Numbered from the stretch's first letter, positions 50,644 through 59,519 are shown. The stretch: 64,000 nt of DNA from Clostridia bacterium (GCA_022791055.1 JAAVYI010000006.1:1-64000); one strand, 5' to 3'. Numbers and translations: made by a program. The notes: generated by a model from the letters alone, not told the origin.

Positions 50644-51944
50644 TTGACGACCTCCTCGCCGGTGACTTGCGCCTTGATCTCCCCCGCCTCCAAAAGATCG
50701 CGGTCGAACATCGAAAGCTGCCGACTTCGCCCCAAATCGATTTTCGCCGAATCGCTGAGTAGCGCGGTCAGCAAACTTTTGGACGTAATCATCACGCCCT
50801 CGCGGTACTTGCCGACGCAGGTAATAAAATACTGCGCGCGCTTTAGCACCACGCCGATGCGCTTTAAGCCGTCGAATGTCAGCTTTTCGCCGCGTCGGGC
50901 GCGCACGATGCGCTTGGCCGACGTCACGCCGATTCCGGGAACGCGCAACAGCATTTCATACGGCGCGGTGTTGACCTCGACGGGAAACTGCTCCGGGTGG
51001 TTGATCGCCCAGTTGCATTTGGGGTCGACATAGCGGTTGAGTTCGGGGTGCGCCTCGTCGAGGATCTCGTCGGCGGTAAACCCGTAGTATCGTAGCAGCC
51101 AGTCGGCCTGATACAGACGGTGTTCGCGCAGTAGCGGCGTCGGCGTGTCGGGCGTCGGCAGCAGCGAGTTTTCGACGACAGGCACATAGGCCGAATAGAA
51201 CACGCGCTTTAACTTATATTTATTATACAGCCCCTCGCTCAAACGCAAAATCTTGCAGTCGGTTTCGGGCGTCGCGCCGATGATCATCTGCGTGCTTTGT
51301 CCGGCCGGTGCGAAATGCTTGCCGGGGATCGACAGTTCGCGCCCCTTGGTCGCAATGTTATTGCGGATAAACCCCATCGGATCGAGGATCGACTGTTTGC
51401 TTTTTTCGGGCGCGAGTAGTCCCAGGCTGTCGGCCGACGGCAGTTCGATATTGACGCTCATGCGGTCGGCGTAACTACCCAAAAGCGCGAGCGCGTCCTT
51501 GTCCGCGCCGGGGATCGCTTTGGCGTGAATGTAGCCGTAAAATTTGTATTCGTCGCGCAGAATCCGAAGCGCCTCGGTCATCAGTTCGACGGTACGCGTC
51601 GGCGAGCCGATGACGCCGCTCGATAAAAAAAGCCCCTCGATGTAGTTGCGGCGGTAAAAGTTGATCGTAAGATCGGCGATCTCTTTGGGCGTGAACGTCG
51701 CGCGCGGCGTGTCGTTCGATTTGCGGTTGACGCAGTATTTGCAATCGTAAATACACGCGTTGGACATCAAAATTTTGAGTAGCGAAATACAGCGGCCGTC
51801 GCCCGCGAAGGTATGACAAATGCCGCACGAAGCCGCGCTGCCGATTCCGTCCTTGGGTGCGGTGCGGTTGACCCCGCTAGACGTACAAGCCGCATCGTAC
51901 TTGGCCGCATCGGTCAAAATTTTCAATTTATCGAATACGTCCAT
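50622..51944 (-). CDS. Radical SAM protein with helix-hairpin-helix (TIGR03916, putative DNA modification/repair)
   Basis: 440 residues. The 4Fe-4S motif is C-x3-C-x2-C in NACIYDCKYCVNR (~77). A helix-hairpin-helix DNA-binding segment lies near 325-350 (LLRVPGIGVTSAKRIVRARRGEKLTFDGLKRIG). A CGICHTF segment with further Cys lies near residue 40. Start at 51944 has only a weak GAAAG site, because the repeat element R3 (copy A) ends 5 nt upstream. The gene forms an operon with the DUF4130 gene. Confidence 0.88.
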   Translation of the reverse strand: MDVFDKLKILTDAAKYDAACTSSGVNRTAPKDGIGSAASCGICHTFAGDGRCISLLKILMSNACIYDCKYCVNRKSNDTPRATFTPKEIADLTINFYRRNYIEGLFLSSGVIGSPTRTVELMTEALRILRDEYKFYGYIHAKAIPGADKDALALLGSYADRMSVNIELPSADSLGLLAPEKSKQSILDPMGFIRNNIATKGRELSIPGKHFAPAGQSTQMIIGATPETDCKILRLSEGLYNKYKLKRVFYSAYVPVVENSLLPTPDTPTPLLREHRLYQADWLLRYYGFTADEILDEAHPELNRYVDPKCNWAINHPEQFPVEVNTAPYEMLLRVPGIGVTSAKRIVRARRGEKLTFDGLKRIGVVLKRAQYFITCVGKYREGVMITSKSLLTALLSDSAKIDLGRSRQLSMFDRDLLEAGEIKAQVTGEEVVKCLTGQM

Positions 51945-51948
51945 ATCT

Positions 51949-52186
51949 TTCGACCAGGCGCAAAACGGCGCTACGCTTGCACGGCTTTGCCGTGCGCTTG
52001 CTTACGGGCGCATACGCACCCTACCCGTTTCGGTCGAACTTTATAAGGGCTCGCGCATACGCTCACAAATGAGTTTTCATTCTGTGTTCGGGCTAACGCC
52101 CTCGGCACAGAATATCCAAATTTCTCCGCTCACCGCGTCGGAATTTTCAAAGGTCACGATTTGCGGCACAAGTCCGCAAATCGTTC
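51949..52186 (-). repeat. Structured repeat R3, copy A (5' of the radical SAM gene)
   Basis: A ~240-bp element also present at 53353-53594. On the minus strand it holds a GATTTGCGG/CCGCAAATC hairpin, a TTCTGTG..CACAGAA hairpin with inner GGGC/GCCC, and a three-way junction. The junction is closed by TTCGACC/GGTCGAA and contains GGGTGC-GTAT-GCGCCC and GCACGGC-AAA-GCCGTGC. The junction's last base is 5 nt before the start codon of the radical SAM gene, and the element's other end is 9 bp after the fabV stop. It fills the 250-bp gap. Confidence 0.8.
52040..52068 (-). promoter_or_regulatory. Possible promoter inside repeat R3, copy A
   Basis: TTGTGA (52068-52063), 17 nt, TATAAA (52045-52040) on the minus strand. 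It would make the three-way junction the whole 5' leader. Copy B has degraded boxes at the same place (TAGTGA, ATTTAA). Confidence 0.4.
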
Positions 52187-52194
52187 CTCTGTTT

Positions 52195-53340
52195 TTATAT
52201 CTCTACGTCGGCAGTATAGTCTATATCTTTATACCCGAATCCAAACATCTTGTAAAAGTCGTCCCAGTAGCCTTCGATGTCCGCATATTGTTTGATATTG
52301 CCGTTATCGATCGTATCGAACATCGCGGCCACTTCCTTTTGCACGTCGTCGGCCATTTCGAGGTCGTCGAGGCGGATCAGCTTGTCCGCATCCGTCTTGA
52401 CCGCACCGGTCAGCGCCTTGTCGCCGAACAGACGGCACATCTGTTCGATACAGCCCTCGTGTGTCCCCTTTTTCTTCATCACTTTATATAGGATCGCAAT
52501 GTACAGCGGCACCACGGGAATAGCCGCGCTCGACTGCGTAACCAACGCTTTGTTGACCGAAACATACGCCTCGATCCCCTCTTTTCGGAGCGTTTCGGCG
52601 GCGGCGATCAAATCGCGTTTGGCCGCGCCGATCGTACCGTCGAGGTACATCGGGTGCGTCAGCGCCGGCCCGATATACGAGTACGCCACCGCGCGACAGT
52701 CTTGGCTCAATACACCCGCATTCTTTAACGCGTGCATCCAGTCGAGGAAGTCGCCGCCGCCCATGACCTTGACGGTCGAATCGATTTCTTCTTGCGTCGC
52801 GGGCGTTACGGTGACTTCGGTGACTGCGTTGGTGCGCAAGTCGACCGTCTTATTGGTGTACGTGCTGCCGACCGTTTTGATGACCGAACTTACGACCGTG
52901 CCGTCCGGCATTGTCCGACGCGGCGCGGCCAGCGAGTACACGACCGTATCGATCGTTTTCAAGTCGCGGCGCACGATCTCGATGATCTCGTCCTTGACGG
53001 CTTGCGAAAATGCGTCGCCGTTGACCGTCTTGGCATACAAACCGTTTTCGGCCGCGCGCTTTTCAAAGGCGGCCGTATTGTAGTAGCCGGCCGTCGCCGT
53101 TCTGGGCGGGTTGGCCGGCCGCTCGAACATCACGCCCAATGTTGCCGCCCCGCCGCCGAACGCCGCGGCAATGCGCGACGCCAAACCGTAGCCGGTCGAG
53201 CAGCCGATGACCAACACATTTTTGCCGGCAGGCGCCGGGTGCGCTTTGGCATAGGCGATTTGCCGGTCGACGCTTTCCGCGCACCCCGTCGGGTGTGCCG
53301 TGGTGCAAATAAATCCGCGGACTTTGGGTTCAACGATCAT
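52195..53340 (-). CDS. fabV: FabV-type trans-2-enoyl-CoA/ACP reductase
   Basis: 381 residues. The start MIVEPKVRGFICTTAHPTGCAESVDRQIAYAKA matches the FabV family, which finishes each fatty-acid elongation cycle with NADH and confers triclosan resistance. The nucleotide site is VIGCSTGYGLASRIAAAFGGGAATLGV. The long-spaced SDR active site is visible in SYIGPALTHPMYLDGTIGAAKRDL (Tyr-x8-Lys). AAGGAG 7 nt upstream sets the ATG at 53340. The gene is bracketed by the two R3 repeats in direct orientation. Confidence 0.92.
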   Translation of the reverse strand: MIVEPKVRGFICTTAHPTGCAESVDRQIAYAKAHPAPAGKNVLVIGCSTGYGLASRIAAAFGGGAATLGVMFERPANPPRTATAGYYNTAAFEKRAAENGLYAKTVNGDAFSQAVKDEIIEIVRRDLKTIDTVVYSLAAPRRTMPDGTVVSSVIKTVGSTYTNKTVDLRTNAVTEVTVTPATQEEIDSTVKVMGGGDFLDWMHALKNAGVLSQDCRAVAYSYIGPALTHPMYLDGTIGAAKRDLIAAAETLRKEGIEAYVSVNKALVTQSSAAIPVVPLYIAILYKVMKKKGTHEGCIEQMCRLFGDKALTGAVKTDADKLIRLDDLEMADDVQKEVAAMFDTIDNGNIKQYADIEGYWDDFYKMFGFGYKDIDYTADVEI

Positions 53341-53352
53341 ATATAACTCCTT

Positions 53353-53594
53353 TTCGACCAAACGCAAAACGGCGCTACGCTTGCACGGCTTTGCCGTGCG
53401 CTTGCTTACGGGCGCTTATGCGCCCTACCCGTTTTGGTCGAACTTAAATAGGGTTCGCGCATACGCTCACTAATTCAGTTTCCATTCTGTGTTCGGGCTT
53501 AAACGCCCTCGGCACAGAATATCCAAATTTCTCCGCTCACCGCGTCGAAATTTTCAAAGGTCTCGATTTGCGGCACATGTCCGCAAATCGTTCC
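53353..53594 (-). repeat. Structured repeat R3, copy B (5' of fabV)
   Basis: Same order of hairpins as copy A. The closing arm GGTCGAA ends right at the AAGGAG ribosome site of fabV. Differences from copy A fall mostly in loops (GTTA to GTTTAA; ACTTG to ACATG) or keep pairing (G-T to G-C in the GGGCGC/GCGCCC stem; G-T to A-T beside the closing helix). The rest of the gap up to the tex stop (53595-53675) shows no gene. Confidence 0.8.
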
Positions 53595-53675
53595 GGTATT
53601 TAGCAAGTAGTCAAATTACTCAACTGCACTTTCGTCCCGCACGTAACCCGTATATGCCCGCGGATACACAGTCAA

Positions 53676-55991
53676 CTAGTGGCGGCCGAATTTCGACTGC
53701 AACGCCTTCAACATATCGTCGAGATTGCGTTCTTTGCGTTCGGGACGGCGGTCGCGGTTGTTGTTATTATTCGGGCGATTATTATTGTTCGGACGCGGCT
53801 CGCGGCGCGGGCGTTCGGCTTTGGGCGGAGCGCCCGACGCGTCTTTAATCGACAGATTGATTCGCTGCTTGTCGACGTCGACGCCGATGACCTTGACTTT
53901 GACCACGTCGCCGACGGTCAACGCCTCGGACGGGTGTTTGATGTAGTTGTTGGAGATCTCCGAAATATGTACCAGTCCGTCGTGGTGAACGCCGATGTCG
54001 ACGAACGCGCCGAAGTCGATGACGTTGCGCACCGTGCCGGTCAGTTCCATGCCGACTTTGAGGTCTTTTAGGTCCATGAGATCGGCGCGCAAGATCGGCG
54101 GCGGCAGCGTGTCGCGAATGTCGCGCCCCGGCTTTTCGATCTCGTCCAAAACGTCTTTTAACGTCGGCTCGCCGACGCCCAACTCGGCCGCGACGGTTGC
54201 CGTGCCGTCCGACTTGACTTTATCGGCAATGCCGCGCACCTTGCCCGCGCGCACGTCCGCCTCGCCGTAGCCGTACTTGGCCAGCAACTTTTCGACGGCG
54301 GCATACGCCTCGGGGTGCACGCCGGTGTTGTCGAGTACGTTGTCGCCGCCCGGAATGCGCAAGAATCCCGCGCACTGCTCGAACGCTTTCGGCCCGAGCT
54401 TGGGTACTTCTTTGAGCTGCTCGCGCCGGGTGAACGGCTTTGTCTTTCTGTATTCGACGATGTTCTTGGCCACGCCGGTATTGAGGCCGGCCACATAAGA
54501 CAGCAGGCTGTACGAGGCTGTATTGAGGTCGACGCCGACGCTGTTGACGCAGTCCTCGACGACGCCCTCGAGCACTTCGGTCAAACGCTTTTGCGGCATG
54601 TCGTGCTGGTACTGCCCCACGCCGATCGACTTGACGTCGATCTTGATCAGTTCGGCCAACGGATCTTGCAAACGGCGCGCGATCGAAACCGCGCTGCGCG
54701 TCGTCACGTCGTAGTCGGGGAACTCTTCCGCGCCCAGCTTGGACGCCGAATACACGCTCGCGCCCGCCTCGTTGACGACGATATAGCTCAAATTTTTATC
54801 GGGACATTCCTTGATCAGTTCGGCGACGAAAATCTCCGATTCCTTGCTCGCCGTGCCGTTGCCGATCGAAATGACGGTGACGCCGTACTTGTCGATCAAC
54901 TTTTTCAAGACCGCTTTCGCCTCCTCGATCTTGCTGCGCGGCGGCGTCGGGTAAATGACGGTGTGGTCGAGAACGTTGCCTTCCGAATCGATGACGGCGA
55001 TCTTGCAACCGGTGCGGTACGCCGGATCAAGCCCCAAAATAATTTTGCCTTTGAGCGGCGGCTGCATCAAAAGCGGTTTCAAGTTGAGTTCGAACATTTT
55101 GATCGCCTGTTCGTCGGCCTTGTCGGTCAGCTCGTTACGCACCTCGCGTTCGACCGACGGGAAAATCAGCCGCTCGTAGGAATCGGCGATCGCCTCGTCC
55201 ATCACGTTGTTGAACGCGCTGTCTTTCTTGAACGCCGCGGCGATCTTGGCGAGCGCCAGTTCGGTGTCGACGGAAAGCGCGACTTTCAGGCATTCTTCTT
55301 TTTCGCCGCGGTTGACCGCCAAAATCCGGTGCGAAGGAATGGCCTTGACTTTTTCTTTGAAATCGGCGTACATCTCGTACACCGCGCGCTTGGGACTGTC
55401 CTCGGCGGCCGTCAGCTTGACGACGATCTCGCCCTCGGCGTTCAGCAGTTCGCGCAGCGTCTTTCTCAAATCGGCGTCGTCGGAAATGCGTTCGGCAATG
55501 ATGTCTTTTGCGCCCGCGATCGCGTCGGCAGGCGTCGGGACGCCCTTTTCCTCGTCGACGTACTGCGCGGCCAAAGCCGTTAAGTCGCACGCCTTTTCTT
55601 TCTGCGCCATAATGACGTCGGCCAGCGGCTCAAGCCCGCGCTCGATCGCCACCGATGCGCGCGTCTTTTTCTTCTGCTTGTACGGGCGATAAATGTCCTC
55701 GACTTCGGTCATCGTCATCGCCGCGTCGAGCGCAACGGCCAGTTCGTCGTTCCACTTCTCCTGCGCGGTGATCGCGGCCTGCACTTCTTCTTTACGTTTC
55801 AACAGGTTATCGAGATAGGTCAAGCGGTCGGCAAATTCGCGCAACACTTGGTCGTCGCAACCGCCGTGCATTTCCTTGCGGTAGCGCGCGATAAAGGGAA
55901 TGGTGTTGCCCTCGTCGATCAGTTTGACGACGTTGGCCGCATATTCCGGCTTTAAGTTAAATTCTTCCGACAGCTTTGCAATTTTGTCCAT
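53676..55991 (-). CDS. tex: Tex-family S1 RNA-binding protein (YhgF-like)
   Basis: 771 residues, near the 773 of E. coli YhgF. Order: N-terminal helix-turn-helix region (AKLSEEFNLKPEYAANVVKLIDEGNTIPFIARYRKEMHGG), YqgF/RNase H-like domain (GKIILGLDPAYRTGCKIAVID), helix-hairpin-helix pair (LNTASYSLLSYVAGLNTGVAKNIVEYR...LGPKAFEQCAGFLRI), and S1 domain (GMELTGTVRNVIDFGAFVDIGVHHDGLVHISEISNNYI). An Arg/Asn-rich tail follows. Role: nucleic-acid binding and transcription-linked quality control. The ATG at 55991 has GGAGG 13 nt upstream, a long spacing. Confidence 0.95.
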   Translation of the reverse strand: MDKIAKLSEEFNLKPEYAANVVKLIDEGNTIPFIARYRKEMHGGCDDQVLREFADRLTYLDNLLKRKEEVQAAITAQEKWNDELAVALDAAMTMTEVEDIYRPYKQKKKTRASVAIERGLEPLADVIMAQKEKACDLTALAAQYVDEEKGVPTPADAIAGAKDIIAERISDDADLRKTLRELLNAEGEIVVKLTAAEDSPKRAVYEMYADFKEKVKAIPSHRILAVNRGEKEECLKVALSVDTELALAKIAAAFKKDSAFNNVMDEAIADSYERLIFPSVEREVRNELTDKADEQAIKMFELNLKPLLMQPPLKGKIILGLDPAYRTGCKIAVIDSEGNVLDHTVIYPTPPRSKIEEAKAVLKKLIDKYGVTVISIGNGTASKESEIFVAELIKECPDKNLSYIVVNEAGASVYSASKLGAEEFPDYDVTTRSAVSIARRLQDPLAELIKIDVKSIGVGQYQHDMPQKRLTEVLEGVVEDCVNSVGVDLNTASYSLLSYVAGLNTGVAKNIVEYRKTKPFTRREQLKEVPKLGPKAFEQCAGFLRIPGGDNVLDNTGVHPEAYAAVEKLLAKYGYGEADVRAGKVRGIADKVKSDGTATVAAELGVGEPTLKDVLDEIEKPGRDIRDTLPPPILRADLMDLKDLKVGMELTGTVRNVIDFGAFVDIGVHHDGLVHISEISNNYIKHPSEALTVGDVVKVKVIGVDVDKQRINLSIKDASGAPPKAERPRREPRPNNNNRPNNNNNRDRRPERKERNLDDMLKALQSKFGRH

Positions 55992-56021
55992 ACTACAGTA
56001 GGAGCCTCCGTGATAAATAAT

Positions 56022-56042
56022 CGTCCGAACGCCGTTCGGACG
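56022..56042. promoter_or_regulatory. 21-bp perfect palindrome in the tex leader
   Basis: CGTCCGAACG-C-CGTTCGGACG, 10-bp arms with one central base, about 30 bp upstream of the tex start codon. It may be a repressor site or mRNA hairpin. No T-run follows on the minus strand, so it is not a terminator. Confidence 0.5.
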
Positions 56043-56151
56043 CGTCAATCGTACAAATATTTTACTATACTCCGCACCAAAAAGCAACCGTTTAACAGGC
56101 ATAAACGCGCGTTGAAACGAATATTCATAGCGTAAAGAGGAAGTTAAAATC

Positions 56152-56418
56152 ATGGAAGAAAAAAAGCTCGTTAAACCCCACAGCGTCAAGATCGAAAACC
56201 GCGCGGGCGGCACGCTGACCGGCGTCAAAAAACTGATCTCCGCCGCGCCGAACGCCATCGAACTGGACACGCACGGCGGCGGCATGACCGTTTCGGGCGC
56301 CGACTTGAAACTCGAACGCTACGACGAGGCCGAAGGCATGTTGACCTTTTCGGGGTCGGTCGGCGCTATCAAATATACCGGCGCCAAAGTGCCGCTATTA
56401 AAGCGCTTGTTTAAGTGA
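56152..56418 (+). CDS. YabP/YqfC-like sporulation protein
   Basis: 88 residues: HSVKIENRAGGTLTGVKKLISAAPNAIELDTHGGGMTVSGADLKLERYDEAEGMLTFSGSVGAIKYTG...PLLKRLFK. This follows the YabP pattern (H.L...R....VTGV..V.SFD...I.L.T..G.L.I.G..L.....++E.G.+.I.G.I..+.Y). YabP is needed at an early forespore-engulfment stage under sigma-E in Bacillus. GAGGA lies ~11 nt before the ATG. A YabQ-like ORF overlaps its stop codon, as in the Bacillus gene order. Confidence 0.8.
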   Translation: MEEKKLVKPHSVKIENRAGGTLTGVKKLISAAPNAIELDTHGGGMTVSGADLKLERYDEAEGMLTFSGSVGAIKYTGAKVPLLKRLFK

Positions 56419-56666
56419 GCCGCCTCGCCCTCTTCCTTTGCTATTTGGCGCTCGGCATTTGCGCGCGGCTGCTGTTCGTAGGCCTTTCGGCGCTCGGCCG
56501 CAAACTGCATGTCAAGCCCGTGGCCGTCGTACTCGACGTGCTGTTTTCGGCTGTCGCCGTCACTGCGGCCGCCGTTTTGGCGTTTTTATTCAATGACGGG
56601 ATCCTAACGCCCTACAACGTCGCCGCCGCGCTCATCGGCTTTTTCGTCGCCGCCGCGATCCTGTAA
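56415..56666 (+). CDS. YabQ-like small membrane protein
   Basis: 83 residues with three hydrophobic helices. GTG start at 56415 overlaps the yabP stop (GTGA), implying coupled translation. Order after YabP and the helix pattern suggest spore cortex protein YabQ, but it is shorter than usual and sequence support is thin. Its last 63 bp overlap the converging SGNH gene. Confidence 0.55.
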   Translation: MSRLALFLCYLALGICARLLFVGLSALGRKLHVKPVAVVLDVLFSAVAVTAAAVLAFLFNDGILTPYNVAAALIGFFVAAAIL

Positions 56667-57332
56667 CGCCCCGTAAATGCGGTCGGCGATCGCCGCCATA
56701 CCTGCGTCGCCGGGGTGCGCGGCCACGCCGGCGTGCGCGAACTTGCCGACGGCTTTCATATCGTCGCGCGCTCCCAAATCGTGTAGCTGCGCGAACGCGT
56801 AGCCTTTTTGCGCGGCCAACGCTTTGACAGCCGTATCGAACGGCGCATATTCCCAAAATAAATCGGTCACGACGACGCGCGCGCCCGGCGCGGCAAAGAA
56901 CTCTATCAGCCGTCGGTAGTGCGGCATAAACGCCTCCGCGCGATCCAACAACCCCGCGTTTTCGCCCAACCGCACAACGACGATGTCTGCCGCGAACGTG
57001 CGCGCCGCCGCGTACTTTTCGGGCAGCAATGCGTCATTCCACGACTGTTCCCATTCGCTCAAGTTGGCCGTACAGTACGAAACGATTTTGCCGTCCGTCC
57101 GTAACCGCCGCACCAGCGTATGCACATAATCGTTCGCTTGCGCCGACGCCGCCATGCCCCAGTCCCCGTGCCAGCCGATCGCTTCGGCCACGCCGTGGCG
57201 GGTGATCGAATTGCCCAAAAACAGCACTTTCAAGTTTGCGTTTTCTTGTAAGCACAGCTTTATACAGCCGCTTTCCGTCACCTGTCCGTTTGCCGGCACA
57301 TCGTTTTTCAATAGGTCGTCGTTTATTTGCAC
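56604..57332 (-). CDS. SGNH/GDSL-family hydrolase
   Basis: 242 residues, cytosolic. Block I is VLFLGNSITRHG with nucleophile S42. Block III-like VVVRLGENAG and the C-terminal Asp/His segment AHPGDAGMAAIA complete the triad pattern of acyl or carbohydrate esterases. The start is a GTG at 57332 (VQINDDLL) with GAGGA 7 nt upstream, overlapping the GH3 stop codon by 10 bp. Co-transcription with the GH3 gene suggests deacetylation of an acetylated oligosaccharide. Confidence 0.78.
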   Translation of the reverse strand: MQINDDLLKNDVPANGQVTESGCIKLCLQENANLKVLFLGNSITRHGVAEAIGWHGDWGMAASAQANDYVHTLVRRLRTDGKIVSYCTANLSEWEQSWNDALLPEKYAAARTFAADIVVVRLGENAGLLDRAEAFMPHYRRLIEFFAAPGARVVVTDLFWEYAPFDTAVKALAAQKGYAFAQLHDLGARDDMKAVGKFAHAGVAAHPGDAGMAAIADRIYGALQDRGGDEKADERGGDVVGR

Positions 57333-59443
57333 TTCTCGTTCCTCAGCGTGAACACTTGCTTCAGCAGATCGCCGTCGTCCGAACTGCCGCCGACCATGAT
57401 CTCGAAGTCGCCCGGCTCGGTGACGCGCTGCTCGCACGCGTTGATAAACGAAAAGTCGCGGGCGGTAAAATGGAACGCGAGTTCTTTCGTCTCGCCCGCT
57501 TTTAACGGCACTTTACGAAACGCGATCAACCGCTTGACCGGCGTCATCACACTGCTGACGAGATCGCGGAAATAGACTTGCACCGTTTCCGCGCCGCCGA
57601 TCTTGCCGGTGTTTTTGACTTTGACCCGCAGCGAAAGCGTATTTTCGTCGAACTGCATGTCCGAATAGGCGAACGACGTATACGACAGACCGCGGCCGAA
57701 CGGATACAGCGGCTTTTCGGGCATATCGACATAGTTGCGGCAGTGCCAGCCGGGCAGTTGGTTGTAGTACGTCGGCTGCTGTCCCACGTGGTGCGGGAAC
57801 GAGATCGGCAGCTTGCCGCAGGGATTGATGTCCCCGAACAGCGTTTCGGCAAGCGCAAGCCCGCCGAACATGCCGCCGTTGAAGTTGGTCAGCACCGCCG
57901 CGCTGTGCTTGTCGACTTTGGGGACGCACAGCGGTTTGGTGCATATAAGCGCGGTCACGATCGGCTTATCCGCGCCGCGCAACGCCTTGAACAGTTCGCG
58001 CTGCGCTTTCGGCAGCCGCACGTCGGCGCGGTCTATCCCCTCTTTCGCAAGCCAAATGTTGTCGCCGCACGCAAATACGATCACGTCGCAATGTTTCGCC
58101 GCGGCCACAGCGTCGGCAACGCCGTTTTCTGTTTCTTCGTCGATCTCGCAGCCTTTGACATAGCTTACCATACAGCCATGCTTTTCGGCCAACGCTTTTA
58201 CGCCCTCTAACAAAGTTACGTAAGGGCGTTCGGGTTTTGCGTCGTAGTCGGGCAGCGGGTGCGAAAAATACGTCCAGTCGCCGAAATGGCAACGCACGTC
58301 GTCGGCAGACGGACCGACAACGAGAATTTTCTTTTTACTGCCCAGCGGCAGGGCACCGTCGTTTTTCAAAAGCGTTACGCTTTCGCGCGCGATCTGTTTG
58401 TTCAATTCCAAATGTTCTGTGCAACCCAAATATTTTGCATCTGCCTGTTTGAACGGGTTATCGAATAATCCGAACCGTATTTTGACAGCCAGGATACGCT
58501 TGACCGCCTCGTCGAGCAGCCCCTCGTCCACCTCGCCGCTACGCACGAGATCGAGTATCGCCTGATAAAATTCGGGCGCGTTCATCATCATGTCGTTGCC
58601 GCTCTCCAATGCAAGGCGCGAGGCCTCTTTTTCGTTGGCGGCGGTGCGCTGGTCGTGTATGAGGTGCGTCACGTTCTGCCAGTCGGTGACGATAAAGCCG
58701 TCGAACTGTAGCTGCTCTTTGAGGATCTCTTTTAGTAGCTTTTTGTCCGACGTGCAAGGCGTGCCGTCGATGCTGCCGTATGCCGTCATCACGCTCGCGC
58801 AACCGGCCTCGACCGCCTTACGAAACGGCGGCAAAAACGTTTCTTTGATTTTGCGGTAGGTCACGCTCGTGTCGTAGCTGTCGCGCGCGCCCGTCGCCTC
58901 GCCATAGCCTATGTAATGTTTGGCGCAAGCGATGACCGATGTATCGGCGGCGTTGTCCTCGCCCTGGTAGCCCGCGACCATGGCCGCGCCCATTTCGCCC
59001 GCCAAATAGGTATCCTCGCCGAACGTCTCGTCCACTCTACCCCAGCGCACGTCGCGCCCCAAGCACAGCACGGGCGAAAACGTTTGGTGCAATCCGTCGG
59101 CCGAGATCTCCTTTGCCGCGGCCGCCGCCATGCGTTTGACAAGCGTCGGATCGAACGAACACGCCATCGAGAGTTGCGTCGGGAATATGGTCGCCTTGCG
59201 GTTGAGGCAATGCCCGTGTACTGCGTCGATGCCGAACAGTAGCGGAATATGCGCGCCGCTTTCAACGGCGATCTTTTGCAAGTGCCGCGCGTCGTCGCCC
59301 AGCACGTGCAAGAACGAGCCGACACCCAGCCGCGCCCATTCTTCCGCTTTTTCTTTCCCTACGTGCGAATAGGGGATCTGCACTAATTGCGCCGCTTTTT
59401 GCTCAAGCGTCATTTGACTTAGTATCGTTTCGATCCGTTGCAT
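57323..59443 (-). CDS. GH3 family beta-glycosidase
   Basis: 706 residues, no signal peptide. Order: (beta/alpha)8 domain with LLFGIDAVHGH and nucleophile D254 in FDGFIVTDWQNV, alpha/beta sandwich domain (LLKNDGALPLGSKKKILVVGPSADD...GDIN PCGKLPISFPHHVGQQPTYYNQ), and C-terminal Fn3-like domain (LRVKVKNTGKIGGAETVQVYFRDL). GH3 enzymes remove beta-glucose, xylose or N-acetylglucosamine; the exact sugar is not evident. GGAG precedes the ATG. A palindromic operator lies in the leader. Confidence 0.9.
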   Translation of the reverse strand: MQRIETILSQMTLEQKAAQLVQIPYSHVGKEKAEEWARLGVGSFLHVLGDDARHLQKIAVESGAHIPLLFGIDAVHGHCLNRKATIFPTQLSMACSFDPTLVKRMAAAAAKEISADGLHQTFSPVLCLGRDVRWGRVDETFGEDTYLAGEMGAAMVAGYQGEDNAADTSVIACAKHYIGYGEATGARDSYDTSVTYRKIKETFLPPFRKAVEAGCASVMTAYGSIDGTPCTSDKKLLKEILKEQLQFDGFIVTDWQNVTHLIHDQRTAANEKEASRLALESGNDMMMNAPEFYQAILDLVRSGEVDEGLLDEAVKRILAVKIRFGLFDNPFKQADAKYLGCTEHLELNKQIARESVTLLKNDGALPLGSKKKILVVGPSADDVRCHFGDWTYFSHPLPDYDAKPERPYVTLLEGVKALAEKHGCMVSYVKGCEIDEETENGVADAVAAAKHCDVIVFACGDNIWLAKEGIDRADVRLPKAQRELFKALRGADKPIVTALICTKPLCVPKVDKHSAAVLTNFNGGMFGGLALAETLFGDINPCGKLPISFPHHVGQQPTYYNQLPGWHCRNYVDMPEKPLYPFGRGLSYTSFAYSDMQFDENTLSLRVKVKNTGKIGGAETVQVYFRDLVSSVMTPVKRLIAFRKVPLKAGETKELAFHFTARDFSFINACEQRVTEPGDFEIMVGGSSDDGDLLKQVFTLRNEKCK

Positions 59444-59464
59444 TCTTTTTCTCCGTTACCTAAA

Positions 59465-59480
59465 ATTTGCGATCGCAAAT
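59465..59480. promoter_or_regulatory. 16-bp perfect palindrome (operator candidate) for the GH3 operon
   Basis: ATTTGCGATCGCAAAT, fully self-complementary, sits directly after the predicted transcription start of the minus-strand GH3 promoter. It is not a LacI-type centre (no CG at the dyad). Confidence 0.55.
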
Positions 59481-59489
59481 CGCATATCT

Positions 59490-59519
59490 ATTATACGATA
59501 CAGCGGTCGCGCTTGTCCA
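59490..59519 (-). promoter_or_regulatory. Promoter of the GH3-SGNH operon
   Basis: TGGACA (59519-59514), 18 nt, TATAAT (59495-59490) on the minus strand. Confidence 0.65.

Noticed and set aside
51949..53594. Composite transposon carrying fabV between direct repeats
   Set aside because: The R3 copies do not encode a transposase, no target duplications are visible, and each copy is positioned precisely at a start codon; a leader element explains this better.
53480..53850. Plus-strand frame running through R3 copy B into the tex gene end
   Set aside because: It crosses a structured repeat and the complement of tex, and has no start signal.
56022..56042. LexA (CGAACN4GTTCG) SOS box upstream of tex
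   Set aside because: The spacing between CGAAC and GTTCG is three, not four, and the palindrome extends further than a LexA site.
56100..56151. Sigma-E promoter for the yabP-like gene
   Set aside because: A CATAGCGT resembles the -10 box, but no ATA-type -35 is found at the required 14-15 nt distance.
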